Source: Microbacterium gorillae
GTDB lineage: Bacteria > Actinomycetota > Actinomycetes > Actinomycetales > Microbacteriaceae
Assembly (NCBI RefSeq): GCF_000826185.2
Contig: NZ_LN648875.1
Span: 440,103 to 504,102, forward strand
Length of the DNA stretch: 64,000 nt
Direction of reading: 5' to 3'
The notes under the pieces were generated by a model. It searched no databases. It worked only from the letters and a program-made list of their open reading frames with translations, and was not told the DNA's origin. This document shows, piece by piece, positions 27,701 to 36,728 of the stretch (position 1 is its first letter; the number at the start of each line of letters is the position of its first letter). The position numbers were made by a program, and so were the translations under genes.

Positions 27701-28010
27701 CTTTCGTCTTTTTGTTCTCGCTCTAATTTTCAGGTTTCGTTGCAGAGATGGTGCATCCACCACGCTGAGGACCGGCGGCGCTCTCAGATAGCTGGGCTTC
27801 GGAGACCGGCTCACGTTCGCTTTGGGGTGCGGAATTTCCGCGAATTTAGAGGGGGCACGCTTCAGAGATCGTTCACGCTCGGGAGGATCCGCTTTCGTGT
27901 GCGAGCTCGGCGAGCGAGCGGCGTTCGGTCGTATACGGAGTTCCCTTTCTGGTGCACTGAGATCGCCATACTTTCGTAGCTTTGTTCGCCTGCGGTTGAG
28001 ACAATAGAGC
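27701..28010. other. Lower-GC spacer upstream of the first 13E12 gene
   Basis: 310 bp without a supported gene. Composition is visibly poorer in GC than the surroundings (for example TTTCGTCTTTTTGTTCTCGC near 27705) with many CTTTCG/GTTCG words. An 79-codon frame at 27740-27979 has atypical codons and no family features. The spacer probably carries the promoter of the DUF222 gene; GACAAT at 28000-28005 is a weak -10 candidate. Confidence 0.4.
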
Positions 28011-29321
28011 ATGGCATTCGACGCGGAGGTCCCGAACCCGGAGCATCGGTGGGAGCACTCAGGGGCGCGGTTCGCCGCCGGGTCCGATGCGCGTCTGTCC
28101 GCGCTCGTCTCCGACGTGGTGACGATCGAGCGGCAGATCGCGTGTCTGCAGGCGCGGCGCGCAACGGCGCTCTCGGCGATGTCCGATCTGGCCGAGCACC
28201 GCGCCGAGGGCGTGTCCGCACGCGCACAGGAGCACGAGCTGATCACCCGCGACATCGCGGCAGAACTCGGGGCCGCACTCCGCGTCAGCGACCGGGTCGT
28301 CCAGGGCCACCTGGCGGATGCGTCGACGCTGGTCCACGATTTTCCCCGCACCCATGCCGCGCTGGAGGCCGGGCGGATCACGATGGGTCACGCCCGAGTG
28401 ATCGTGCACGCCGGGTGCGTCATCGAGGACCCGGACCGACATGACGCGTTCGAGACGTCCGCGGTCGCGATCGCGGAGAGCACGTCCGCCGGCCGCATGC
28501 GTGCCCGGCTCAGCCGCGACGCGGAAGCAGCCCGCACGGACAGCATCGACGACCGCCACCGCAAGGCTCGGGACGGCCGGTACGTCACCGTCCAGGACGG
28601 GGACGACGGGATGAGCGAGATCCACGCCTGCGTCCCCACCGTCATCGCGCACGGGATCGCTGACCGCCTTCACGCGCTCTCGCTCCGCACCAAGCGGCGG
28701 CGGTCCAGCGACCCGGACGAGGCACCCGATCACCGGACTGTCCAGCAGATCTCCGCTGACGTGTTCTGCGATCTTCTCCTCACCACTGACCCCGCCACCG
28801 CCGGCGACGCGCTCGCCTCGATTCGCGCGCAGGTGCAGGTGACCATCCCCAGCGCCGTCCTCACCGGCCAGTCCGAGCCGGGTGCCGAGCTCGTCGGGGT
28901 CGGTCCGATCGATCCCGAAACCGCTCGCTCTCTCGCTGCCCTGGCTCCGGGATGGGACCGGCTGTTCATCCACCCGACCACGAAGAACGTCCTCGCGGTC
29001 GATCGGTATCGACCGACGGCCGGTCAGCGTCGGATCCTTCGGGTGCGGGATGAGCACTGCCGGTTCCCCGGATGCCGATACCCCGCCACCCGCTCGGACG
29101 CTGACCACACCATCGACGCCGCCCACGGTGGGCCGACCGCGATCAGCAACCTCGGCCACTTCTGCCGGAGACACCACACCCTCAAACACCACACCAGATG
29201 GAAAGCCGACAACCTCCCCGGCGGACTCATCCGCTGGACCAGCCCCCTCGGCGTGACCTACACCGACAAACCACCCCGCACCGTGGTGTTCACCGCGCCC
29301 GAGGCCGAGTGCCCCTTCTGA
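28011..29321 (+). CDS. DUF222/HNH endonuclease, 13E12 repeat family (copy 1)
   Basis: 436 aa. A helical DUF222 region (about 25-330) is followed by an HNH nuclease domain: CRFPGCRYPATRSDADHTIDAAH with the metal His, then GGPTAISNLGHFCRRHHTLKH (about 345-395). The four Cys/His of the zinc knuckle are complete. These multicopy genes are characteristic of Microbacteriaceae and mycobacteria (REP13E12) and behave like mobile or duplicating elements, though no terminal repeats are visible here. A DNA cleavage role is family knowledge, not shown. A second, divergent copy is at 56395. Confidence 0.88.
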   Translation: MAFDAEVPNPEHRWEHSGARFAAGSDARLSALVSDVVTIERQIACLQARRATALSAMSDLAEHRAEGVSARAQEHELITRDIAAELGAALRVSDRVVQGHLADASTLVHDFPRTHAALEAGRITMGHARVIVHAGCVIEDPDRHDAFETSAVAIAESTSAGRMRARLSRDAEAARTDSIDDRHRKARDGRYVTVQDGDDGMSEIHACVPTVIAHGIADRLHALSLRTKRRRSSDPDEAPDHRTVQQISADVFCDLLLTTDPATAGDALASIRAQVQVTIPSAVLTGQSEPGAELVGVGPIDPETARSLAALAPGWDRLFIHPTTKNVLAVDRYRPTAGQRRILRVRDEHCRFPGCRYPATRSDADHTIDAAHGGPTAISNLGHFCRRHHTLKHHTRWKADNLPGGLIRWTSPLGVTYTDKPPRTVVFTAPEAECPF

Positions 29322-29384
29322 CTCCCGGCCCGCTCAGCCACGCGGGACCGAGCGGATGTCAGGACCGCATGGCAGGATGCCGGT

Positions 29385-30257
29385 ATGCCCGAGATGCCCG
29401 AGGTACAGGGCCTCGTCGATTTCCTGCGCGAGCGCGCAGCGGGCCTCGACGTGGTGAAGGCGACGGTCGCGTCCATCGCGGCGCTGAAGACGTACGACCC
29501 TCCGTTGACTGATCTCATCGATGCGACGGTGGTCGCCGCCGCCCGGCGGGGTAAGTTCGTGGACCTCACTCTGCTCGATGCCGACGGACCCGTGCACCTC
29601 GTGTTCCATCTCGCCAAGGCGGGCTGGCTGCGCTGGTACGACGAGCTGCCGAGCACGGTGATCAAGCCCGGCCGCACGCCGATCGCGCTGCGGATCGGGT
29701 TCGACGACGGGTCCGGATTCGACCTCACTGAGGCCGGCACCAAGCGGTCCCTCGCGGTGTACGTCGTGCGCGACCCGCAGGAGGTGCCGGGCATCGCGCG
29801 ACTCGGCCCGGACCCGCTTGACCCGCCCATGTCCCGCGACGCGCTGGCCGCTGTGCTGACCGACCGCCGAACCCAGATCAAGGGTGTGCTGCGCGACCAA
29901 TCGATCATCGCCGGGATCGGCAACGCCTACTCCGACGAGATCCTGCACGCCGCGAAGCTGTCCCCCTACGCTCTCGCGGCCAAGCTCACGCCCGACGAGA
30001 TCACCGCGCTGCACACCGCCATGATGCAGACCCTGACCGAGGCGGTCACCGTCGCGAGCGGAAAGCCGCCGGCCGAGCTCAAAGACGCCAAGCGCGCCGG
30101 CTTCCGCGTCCACGCCCGCGCCGGTCAGTCGTGTCCGGTCTGCGGCGACACGGTCCGCAGCGTCTTCTTCGCCGACAACTCCCTCGAGTACTGTCCCACC
30201 TGCCAGACCCACGGCAAGATCCTCGCCGACCGCCGCCTCTCCCGCCTGCTCAAATGA
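29385..30257 (+). CDS. Fpg/Nei family DNA glycosylase
   Basis: 290 aa bifunctional base-excision glycosylase. The chain begins MPEMPEV, giving the catalytic Pro2-Glu3; Lys57 (RRGKFVD) is at the position used by Fpg. The helix-two-turn-helix has KGVLRDQSIIAGIGNAYSDE and the C-terminal zinc finger has Cys250, Cys253, Cys270 and Cys273. It removes oxidised bases; whether closer to MutM or an Nei-type enzyme is not clear. CAGGAT six bases before the ATG is a variant leaderless -10. Confidence 0.9.
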   Translation: MPEMPEVQGLVDFLRERAAGLDVVKATVASIAALKTYDPPLTDLIDATVVAAARRGKFVDLTLLDADGPVHLVFHLAKAGWLRWYDELPSTVIKPGRTPIALRIGFDDGSGFDLTEAGTKRSLAVYVVRDPQEVPGIARLGPDPLDPPMSRDALAAVLTDRRTQIKGVLRDQSIIAGIGNAYSDEILHAAKLSPYALAAKLTPDEITALHTAMMQTLTEAVTVASGKPPAELKDAKRAGFRVHARAGQSCPVCGDTVRSVFFADNSLEYCPTCQTHGKILADRRLSRLLK

Positions 30258-30333
30258 CGAGATTTCACGGCCCCTGGCCGGGACGACGGAGCCCACGAGC
30301 CGGAGCGCTACGGCGCCACCGATGGCTGATCCC

Positions 30334-30400
30334 CGAAACACCCAGGCACGTCCGACACACCCCGCGTTGCGCGGTTTCTCGGACGTGCTTGGGTGTTTCG
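30334..30400. terminator. Bidirectional hairpin between the glycosylase gene and glpK
   Basis: 22-bp stem (30334-30355 with 30379-30400) with one G-U/A-C difference, and a 23-base loop that holds a small GCG hairpin. It lies between two convergent genes and ends nine bases before the glpK stop codon. Confidence 0.85.
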
Positions 30401-30408
30401 CGGGGGTG

Positions 30409-31923
30409 TCAGCGGACGTCGTCGTCGACCCAGTCCAGAGTCTTCGAAACGGCCTTGTGCCAGTTGCGGAACAGGCGCTCACGCTCGTCGGCGTCCATCG
30501 CCGGGGCCCAGCGGGCGTCCTCCTGCCAGTTCGCGCGCAGTTCGTCCAGGCCGGACCAGAATCCGACCGCGAGGCCGGCGGCGTACGCGGCACCGAGCGC
30601 GGTGGTCTCGGCGACCACCGGCCGCACCACGGGCACATCCAGGATGTCGGCCTGGAACTGCAGCAGCGTGCCGTTCGCGGTCGCGCCGCCGTCCACCCGT
30701 AGTTCCTCCAGCGGCACGCCGGTGTCCGCGTTGACCGCTTCCAGGACGTCCCGCGTCTGGTACGCGATGGACTCCAGCGCCGCCCGGGCGATGTGCTCCT
30801 TGGTGACGTAGCGCGTCAGCCCGACGATCGCACCGCGCGCGTCGGGTCGCCAGTACGGCGCGAACAGCCCGGAGAACGCGGGCACGACGTAGGCCCCGCC
30901 GTTGTCGGCGACGCGATCGGCGAGTTCCTGCACCTCGGCCGCGTTCCGGATGATGCCGAGGTTGTCCCGCAGCCACTGCACCAGCGAACCGGTGACCGCG
31001 ATCGACCCCTCCAGCGCGTAATGCGCGGGCTGATCGCCCAGCTTGTAGCCGACCGTCGTGAGCAGGCCGTTTCCGGAGTGGACGATCTCCTCACCCGTGT
31101 TGAAGATCAGGAAGTTGCCGGTGCCGTAGGTGTTCTTGGCTTCCCCGGCCTCGAACGCGGCCTGCCCGAACGTGGCCGCCTGCTGGTCGCCGAGGATGCC
31201 CGCGATCGGCGTCTCGCGCAGCAGGCTGTGCGCTTCCGCGCGGCCGTAGACCTCCGACGAGGACCGGATCTCCGGCAGCATCGAGCGCGGCACTCCGAAG
31301 TCCGCGAGGATCTGGTCGTCCCACGCGAGCGTGCGCAGGTCCATGAACAGGGTGCGGGACGCGTTCGTCACATCCGTGGCGTGAACGCCCCCGTGCGCAC
31401 CGCCCGTGAGATTCCACAGGACCCAGGTGTCGGTCGTGCCGAACAGCAGGTCACCGGCCTCGGCGCGCTCGCGCGCCCCCGCCACGTTCTCCAGGATCCA
31501 GACGATCTTGGTGCCGGAGAAGTAGGTCGCCAGCGGCAGGCCGACGCGCTTCGCGTAGCGGTCCGTGCCGCCGTCCGCGGCGAGCCGGTCCACGATCGGC
31601 TGGGTCCGGGTGTCCTGCCAGACGATGGCGTTGTACACCGGCTCGCCCGTGGTCCGATCCCACACCACCGCGGTCTCCCGCTGGTTCGTGATGCCGACCG
31701 CGGCGATGTCATGGCGGGTGAGGTTCGCTTTGGACAGCGCTTGTCCGATCGCCTCCCGAACGTTCCGCCAGATCTGCGCCGGATCGTGCTCGACCCACCC
31801 GGGTTTGGGGAAGATCTGCTCGTGCTCGAGCTGCCCCACCGAGACGATGGTGCCGGCGTGGTCGAAGATGATCGCCCGCGACGAGGTCGTGCCCTGATCG
31901 ATGGCGAGGACGTGTGATGCCAT
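30409..31923 (-). CDS. glpK: Glycerol kinase
   Basis: 504 aa FGGY kinase phosphorylating glycerol to sn-glycerol 3-phosphate. The N-terminal ATP fold begins [21 protein letters not shown]; substrate residues appear in [14 protein letters not shown] and [10 protein letters not shown]; the FGGY C-terminal motif is [18 protein letters not shown]. Length is standard. The ATG at 31923 has GGAG upstream and lies 40 bp after the glpD stop, so glpD-glpK form an operon. No glpF facilitator is present in the window. Confidence 0.96.
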   Translation of the reverse strand: MASHVLAIDQGTTSSRAIIFDHAGTIVSVGQLEHEQIFPKPGWVEHDPAQIWRNVREAIGQALSKANLTRHDIAAVGITNQRETAVVWDRTTGEPVYNAIVWQDTRTQPIVDRLAADGGTDRYAKRVGLPLATYFSGTKIVWILENVAGARERAEAGDLLFGTTDTWVLWNLTGGAHGGVHATDVTNASRTLFMDLRTLAWDDQILADFGVPRSMLPEIRSSSEVYGRAEAHSLLRETPIAGILGDQQAATFGQAAFEAGEAKNTYGTGNFLIFNTGEEIVHSGNGLLTTVGYKLGDQPAHYALEGSIAVTGSLVQWLRDNLGIIRNAAEVQELADRVADNGGAYVVPAFSGLFAPYWRPDARGAIVGLTRYVTKEHIARAALESIAYQTRDVLEAVNADTGVPLEELRVDGGATANGTLLQFQADILDVPVVRPVVAETTALGAAYAAGLAVGFWSGLDELRANWQEDARWAPAMDADERERLFRNWHKAVSKTLDWVDDDVR

Positions 31924-31962
31924 CCGCGTGCTCCGTTGTCTGTCGTCGGTTCCGGCTCGACG

Positions 31963-33696
31963 CTACCGCGCCACGGTCTGGGCGAGCGCGACGCGGTGCG
32001 CGTCGGCCAGGAACGTCGTCGCGTGCTCGAGCTCCGCGTCCCGTTCCGACGAGTTCCAGCCGAGCTCCGCCGCCGCGATGTCCGCGAACTCTGCCAGCGC
32101 CGCCGCCGTCAGCACGCCGGTGAAGGCGACCGAGGTCCGGCGCAGCACGAGGTCCACGAGGCGCACCACGCGTTCATGGCGGACCAGCCAGCGGATCTCG
32201 CCGGTGGAGTAGGCCGGCAGCGTCTCCAGCGGTGCATCGTCGGTCGGCAGGTCGGCGAGGATCGCGGCGGCGCGAGTGCCGTAGCGCTCCAGCAGCACGT
32301 CGGCCCGCTGGGGATCGACGGCGCCACGATGCGTGCGGACCCACTGCGCGCGGGACGCGGGATCGGTCGGATAGCCGTACCCGCCGCCGATCGCGACCCG
32401 TGCCGTGGAGCGACGGCGGGGCACCCCGAGTTCGGCGAGGACGTCGTTCGCGAGGTGCTCGCCGAGCGCACGGAACGTGGTCCACTTGCCCCCGACGAGG
32501 CTGAACAGGGTGGTGCCGGGACGCTCGGCGACACCGGTGCGCTCGATGCGGTAGTCGCGGGAGACGAACCCCGGCTGAGTGTCGTCGTGGCGCGGCAGTG
32601 GGCGGACCCCGGCGAAGCGGTACACGATCTGCTCCCGGCGCAGCGGAACCTCGGGGAAGACGTGACCGACGAGGTCGAAGAAGTAGTCCACCTCCGCCTC
32701 GGTGCAACGGATGGGCTCGGCCATATCGTGCTCGAGGTCGGTGGTGCCGACCATGACCCGGCCCTTGAGCGGGTAGACCAGCACGATGCGCCCGTCCGAG
32801 TGCTCGAAGAAGATCTCCCGTCCGCCCGTGGCCGCCAGCAGCGCCGGATCGTCCAGGACGATGTGCGAGCCCTTCGTGCCGCCCATGTAGGCGGTCTGGC
32901 GCCCCAGCGCGCGGTTGGTCAGGTCGGTCCACGGCCCCGTGGTGTTCACGACCACCTCGGCGGACAGGGAGAACTCCGCCCCGGTGCGCTCGTCCCGCAC
33001 GCGAACGCCGTCCGCGTCCATGCCCACCGCGGCGACGTAATTGACGGCGCGGGCACGCGGTCCCTGGCCGAGGCCGTCGTGCAGGACGTCAAGCGCGAGG
33101 CGCTCCGGGTCGTGCATGCTGGCGTCGTAGTAGGTCGCGGTGTACTTCACATCGGGATTCAGCTCGGGCAGCTCGGCCAGGGACGCGCGGCGGCCGTGGA
33201 ACGCGTGCCGGGGCACGCTCCCGCCATCGCGGGAGAAGAAGTCGTAGATGACCAGGCCGACGCGGATCAGCGCGGCGCCGCGCTCGACGTGCTTGCCTCC
33301 GCCGTGGCGGAGGAAGCGCAGCGGCGCGGAGACGATGCCGGAGAACGTCGAGAAGATCGGGATCGTCGTCCGCAGCGGACGGACGTAGTGCGGCGCGGTG
33401 CGCAGCAACCGGTTCCGCTCCACGACGGACTCCTTCACGAGCCGGAACTCGCCGTTCTCGAGGTAGCGGATGCCGCCGTGGATCATGTGGCTGGACGCGC
33501 TGGACGCTCCGGCCACGAAGTCGTCCCGCTCGATCAGGGTGACGGTGACACCCTGCATGGCGAGGTCCCGGAATGTCGCAGCACCGTTGATGCCGCCGCC
33601 GATGATGAGCACGGCGCTGTGCGGTTCCGCCCGCAGCGCCGACACCTCCGCGCGCTCATCGATCACGCCCGTCGCTTCGCCCGTCCCCGGAGCCAT
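31963..33696 (-). CDS. glpD: Glycerol-3-phosphate dehydrogenase, FAD-dependent
   Basis: 577 aa membrane-associated flavoprotein oxidising glycerol 3-phosphate to dihydroxyacetone phosphate and feeding electrons to quinone. FAD motif IIGGGINGAATFRDLAMQG near residue 30; SSHMIHGGIRYLENGEFRLV and GRVMVGTTDLEHD are typical of GlpD. The ATG at 33696 follows a GGGTGGGACGAGG ribosome site; 60 further in-frame codons upstream overlap the promoter region of the divergent regulator and are rejected. First gene of glpD-glpK. Confidence 0.94.
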   Translation of the reverse strand: MAPGTGEATGVIDERAEVSALRAEPHSAVLIIGGGINGAATFRDLAMQGVTVTLIERDDFVAGASSASSHMIHGGIRYLENGEFRLVKESVVERNRLLRTAPHYVRPLRTTIPIFSTFSGIVSAPLRFLRHGGGKHVERGAALIRVGLVIYDFFSRDGGSVPRHAFHGRRASLAELPELNPDVKYTATYYDASMHDPERLALDVLHDGLGQGPRARAVNYVAAVGMDADGVRVRDERTGAEFSLSAEVVVNTTGPWTDLTNRALGRQTAYMGGTKGSHIVLDDPALLAATGGREIFFEHSDGRIVLVYPLKGRVMVGTTDLEHDMAEPIRCTEAEVDYFFDLVGHVFPEVPLRREQIVYRFAGVRPLPRHDDTQPGFVSRDYRIERTGVAERPGTTLFSLVGGKWTTFRALGEHLANDVLAELGVPRRRSTARVAIGGGYGYPTDPASRAQWVRTHRGAVDPQRADVLLERYGTRAAAILADLPTDDAPLETLPAYSTGEIRWLVRHERVVRLVDLVLRRTSVAFTGVLTAAALAEFADIAAAELGWNSSERDAELEHATTFLADAHRVALAQTVAR

Positions 33697-33755
33697 CCTC
33701 GTCCCACCCTTCTGCGCGCCGCCTGCACGGCACCTACAATCATCGTGGACAGGGA

Positions 33756-33789
33756 TGAACGTTCTTTCAACCCGATCGCACATATGTGC
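33756..33789. promoter_or_regulatory. Candidate operators between glpD and the SorC-type regulator
   Basis: Two palindromes in the 107-bp divergent spacer: TGAA-N6-TTCA at 33756-33769 (with GAACGTTC inside) and a perfect 12-bp GCACATATGTGC at 33778-33789, which abuts the ribosome site of the regulator gene. SorC/DeoR-type proteins use such sites, so control of both directions is likely. Confidence 0.5.
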
Positions 33790-33803
33790 AGGAAGGACAC
33801 GAC

Positions 33804-34790
33804 GTGGCACAGCGCGGGCAGGCGACGGTCGGCGATTCCCGTTCCCCGCGTGCACGCGACGCGCAACGGGCGGCACAGCTGTACTACATCCAGGACCTCA
33901 CGATGGAGGCCATCGCGCGTGAGCTGCGCACCTCCCGCTCCTCGGTGTCTCGCCTTCTCAGCCACGCTCGGGAGTCCGGACTCGTGCAGATCACGGTGCG
34001 CACGCCCGAATCGGAGGCGGCCGCTCTCACGCATGAAGTCAGCCGGCGGTTCGCGCTGACGCCGCACATCGTGCCGGTGCCCGCCGCGGTCGGCGACGTC
34101 GAGCGATTGGAGCGCGTGGCGCTCACCGCCGCACGGCTGCTCAGCACGTACATCACCTCAAACCAGAAGGTCGGGCTGGCCTGGGGCTCGACGATGACGG
34201 CGGTCGCCCGGCACCTCGTGCCCCACCCCACGCACGACACCGAGTTCGTCCAGCTCAACGGCACGGGCAACATGAGTTCCTCCGGCATCGGCTACGCCAG
34301 CGACCTCCTCCGTCGCTTCGGCGACGCGTACGACGCCGCCGTGCACCAGTTCCCCGTTCCGGCCTTCTTCGATGACCCGGACACCCGCACGGCCTTCTGG
34401 CGCGAGCGCGGGATCGCGCGCCTGCTCGACCTGCAGGGACGGCTCGATGTCGCGCTGTTCAGCATCGGTTCACCGTTCGCGGAGGTTCCGAGCCACGTGC
34501 ACCACGGCGGATTCCTCGACGCGGACGACTACGCCCAGCTGACCGCGGACGGCGTCGTCGGAGACGTGGCGACGGTCTTCTTCCGCGCGGACGGGTCCAG
34601 CGACGGCATCGCGCTGAACCGTCGCGCGACAGGTCCGGACCACGCCGTTCTGCGCCGAGTGCCGCGACGGGTGTGCATCGTCGCCGGCCCGGCGAAGCTT
34701 CCCGCCCTGCGCGGGGCGATCAGAGCGCGCCTGGTCACGGACCTCGTCGTCGACGAGGCGACCGCCCGGGCTCTGGTCGAGACCGTCTGA
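33804..34790 (+). CDS. SorC-family sugar-binding transcriptional regulator
   Basis: 328 aa. The N-terminal HTH has QLYYIQDLTMEAIARELRTSRSSVSRLLSHARESGLVQI (split by the recognition helix TSRSSVSRLL), followed by the sugar-binding domain with VGLAWGSTMTAVARHL and GNMSSSGIGYASDLL. The GTG at 33804 has AGGAAGG seven bases upstream; GTG at 33786 is inside the palindrome. Divergent from glpD-glpK, it probably controls glycerol or polyol use with a phosphorylated effector. Confidence 0.87.
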   Translation: MAQRGQATVGDSRSPRARDAQRAAQLYYIQDLTMEAIARELRTSRSSVSRLLSHARESGLVQITVRTPESEAAALTHEVSRRFALTPHIVPVPAAVGDVERLERVALTAARLLSTYITSNQKVGLAWGSTMTAVARHLVPHPTHDTEFVQLNGTGNMSSSGIGYASDLLRRFGDAYDAAVHQFPVPAFFDDPDTRTAFWRERGIARLLDLQGRLDVALFSIGSPFAEVPSHVHHGGFLDADDYAQLTADGVVGDVATVFFRADGSSDGIALNRRATGPDHAVLRRVPRRVCIVAGPAKLPALRGAIRARLVTDLVVDEATARALVETV

Positions 34791-34840
34791 GATCGCCGGG
34801 AGGAATCGACCGGGAATGATCTGCCGTCGGTGGCGTTGCA

Positions 34841-34846
34841 TACACT
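34841..34846 (+). promoter_or_regulatory. -10 box TACACT upstream of the ribD-ribA fusion
   Basis: TANNNT hexamer 29 bp before the ATG; the predicted leader of about 22 nt holds GAAGGA and leaves no room for an FMN riboswitch. Confidence 0.4.
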
Positions 34847-34874
34847 CAGCTGGGCCCCACGACGAAGGATTCGC

Positions 34875-36545
34875 ATGCCGGTCACCGATGCCGAACGACG
34901 CGCCATGACGCGCGCCCTCGAGCTGGCCGGGCGCGGTCCGCGGGGCGTGAACCCTCAGGTCGGCGCCGTCATCCTGGCGGCCGACGGGGGCCTCCTCGCG
35001 GAGGGCTGGCACCGCGGGTCCGGCACAGCGCACGCCGAGGTCGATGCGCTGTCCAAGCTGACCGCGGAGCAGACTCACGGCGCGACCGCCGTGGTCACCC
35101 TGGAGCCCTGCAACCACACCGGACGCACCGGGCCGTGCGCCGAAGCACTGATCGCAGCGGGAGTGTCGCGGGTGGTCTACGCCGTCTCCGACCCCGGGGC
35201 GGTCTCCGGTGGCGGGGCCGCTCACCTGCGCGCTGCCGGGGTGGTCGTGGAGTCCGGCGTCGAGGCCGAGGCGGCGCAGCACCTGATCGGCTCGTGGCTG
35301 ATCACGAGCGCGCTGGGACGGCCGCACGTCACCGTGAAGTGGGCGCAGAGTCTGGACGGCCGGGCCGCCGCAGACGACGGCTCCAGCCAGTGGATCACCG
35401 GATCGGAGGCCCGCGCGGACGTGCACCGTCGCCGCGCGGCCCATGATGCCATCGTGGTCGGCACCGGGACGCTGCTCGCCGACGACCCCGCTCTGACCGC
35501 TCGCGACGGCGACCGCCTGCACGAGCACCAGCCCGTGCCGGTCGTGATCGGCGCGCGCGAGATCCCGGCCGACGCCGCGGTCCGCCGCCACCCGCTCGCA
35601 CTTCGGCACGAGCGCGAACACGACCTCGCCGCCATCCTGCAGCGGTTGCTGCAGGACGGCATCCACTCCGTGTTCGTCGAGGGCGGCCCCACGCTGGCCA
35701 GCGCGTTCCTCGCCGCCGGACTCGTCGACGACGTCCTCGTCTACACGGCCCCCGTTCTGCTCGGCGGGCGTCGGCTCGCGATCGGCGATGTCGGCGTAGC
35801 CTCGATCACGGACGCCCTCCGGCTGGAGGACGCCACGCTCACCACTCTCGGCGCCGATGTGCTGCTGCACGGCCGGGTACCGCACCCGCCGGATCCGGCC
35901 ACCCTCTCGGGAAAGAAGTCTCCGATGACCACCACAACGTCCGTCACCCTCGCCGCCGAGGCCACCGTGCCGACCGTGCACGGCACCTTCCGCTTCCTGG
36001 CGTATCACGACGACGTCGCGGACACCGAGCACCTGGCGATCGTCTCCGGCGAGCCCGGCTCCACCGCGCTGGTCCGCGTCCACTCGGAGTGTCTGACCGG
36101 TGAGGCGTTCGGTTCCGAGAAGTGCGAGTGCGGCCCCCAACTGGACGCCGCGCTGGACGAGATCTCCCGCACCGGCGGCGTGGTCATCTACATGCGCGGG
36201 CAGGAGGGGCGCGGCATCGGCCTGTTGAACAAGCTCCGCGCGTACGCGCTGCAGGAGCAGGGCCTGGACACCCTGGATGCGAACCTCGCTCTCGGCCTGC
36301 CCGCCGACGCCCGCGACTACTCTGCGGCGGCCGCGATCCTCCGCGACCTCGGCATCACCGACGTTCGTCTCCTGACGAACAACACGGACAAAGTGGCCCA
36401 GCTGGAGAACCTCGGCGTCCACGTCGCGGAGCAGGTGCCGCTCGTCGTCGGGGTCGGCCCGAACAACACCGGCTACCTCGAGACGAAGCGCGCGCGGATG
36501 GGTCACATCATCGACGACACGCTGCTGCACGGCTCGACGCACTGA
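34875..36545 (+). CDS. RibD-RibA fusion: pyrimidine deaminase/reductase + GTP cyclohydrolase II
   Basis: 556 aa, one open frame. Residues 1-145 are the RibD deaminase with zinc ligands His53 (AHAEV), Cys79 and Cys88 ([12 protein letters not shown]). Residues about 150-337 are the reductase ([42 protein letters not shown]). After a linker of about 13 residues, 352-556 are GTP cyclohydrolase II with zinc Cys406, Cys417, Cys419 (KCECGPQL) and [10 protein letters not shown]. RibB (DHBP synthase) is absent. The protein would thus make the first three steps from GTP to the pyrimidine intermediate. Met351 has no convincing ribosome site. Riboflavin precursor supply, or a specialised pyrimidine-derived product, are both possible. 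Confidence 0.9.
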   Translation: MPVTDAERRAMTRALELAGRGPRGVNPQVGAVILAADGGLLAEGWHRGSGTAHAEVDALSKLTAEQTHGATAVVTLEPCNHTGRTGPCAEALIAAGVSRVVYAVSDPGAVSGGGAAHLRAAGVVVESGVEAEAAQHLIGSWLITSALGRPHVTVKWAQSLDGRAAADDGSSQWITGSEARADVHRRRAAHDAIVVGTGTLLADDPALTARDGDRLHEHQPVPVVIGAREIPADAAVRRHPLALRHEREHDLAAILQRLLQDGIHSVFVEGGPTLASAFLAAGLVDDVLVYTAPVLLGGRRLAIGDVGVASITDALRLEDATLTTLGADVLLHGRVPHPPDPATLSGKKSPMTTTTSVTLAAEATVPTVHGTFRFLAYHDDVADTEHLAIVSGEPGSTALVRVHSECLTGEAFGSEKCECGPQLDAALDEISRTGGVVIYMRGQEGRGIGLLNKLRAYALQEQGLDTLDANLALGLPADARDYSAAAAILRDLGITDVRLLTNNTDKVAQLENLGVHVAEQVPLVVGVGPNNTGYLETKRARMGHIIDDTLLHGSTH

Positions 36546-36602
36546 ACCCCGTAGCCGCGCGGCATTCTCTCCACAGGACCCGGCAGCGAAGAAAGCTGGG
36601 AG

Positions 36603-36608
36603 TACACT
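36603..36608 (+). promoter_or_regulatory. -10 box TACACT upstream of the MHS transporter
   Basis: Same hexamer as upstream of the ribD-ribA fusion; the leader to the ATG at 36729 would be about 115 nt. Confidence 0.35.
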
Positions 36609-36728
36609 GAGCGAACCGCCGGGAACCACACCGGCGCACGGGTGACGCACTGGCGAGCCGCCGGGCCGCGCCACCCCGCGTCCTGGTCGTGCTTCTCACC
36701 GCCCATGACCTGACGTTCTTAGAGAGAC

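Noticed and set aside
27740..27979. 79-codon open frame in the lower-GC spacer
   Set aside because: No ribosome site, no family resemblance, and other frames are equally open; it lies in probable promoter DNA.
32000..33876. Upstream extensions of glpD, gdhA, pckG, ribD-ribA and others suggested by open frames
   Set aside because: The extra codons cover promoters, divergent starts or repeats; ribosome sites, leaderless -10 boxes and family N termini support the shorter starts used.
34791..34874. FMN riboswitch upstream of the ribD-ribA fusion
   Set aside because: The 84-bp spacer is too short and lacks the conserved RFN helices; the -10 box is only 29 bp from the start codon.
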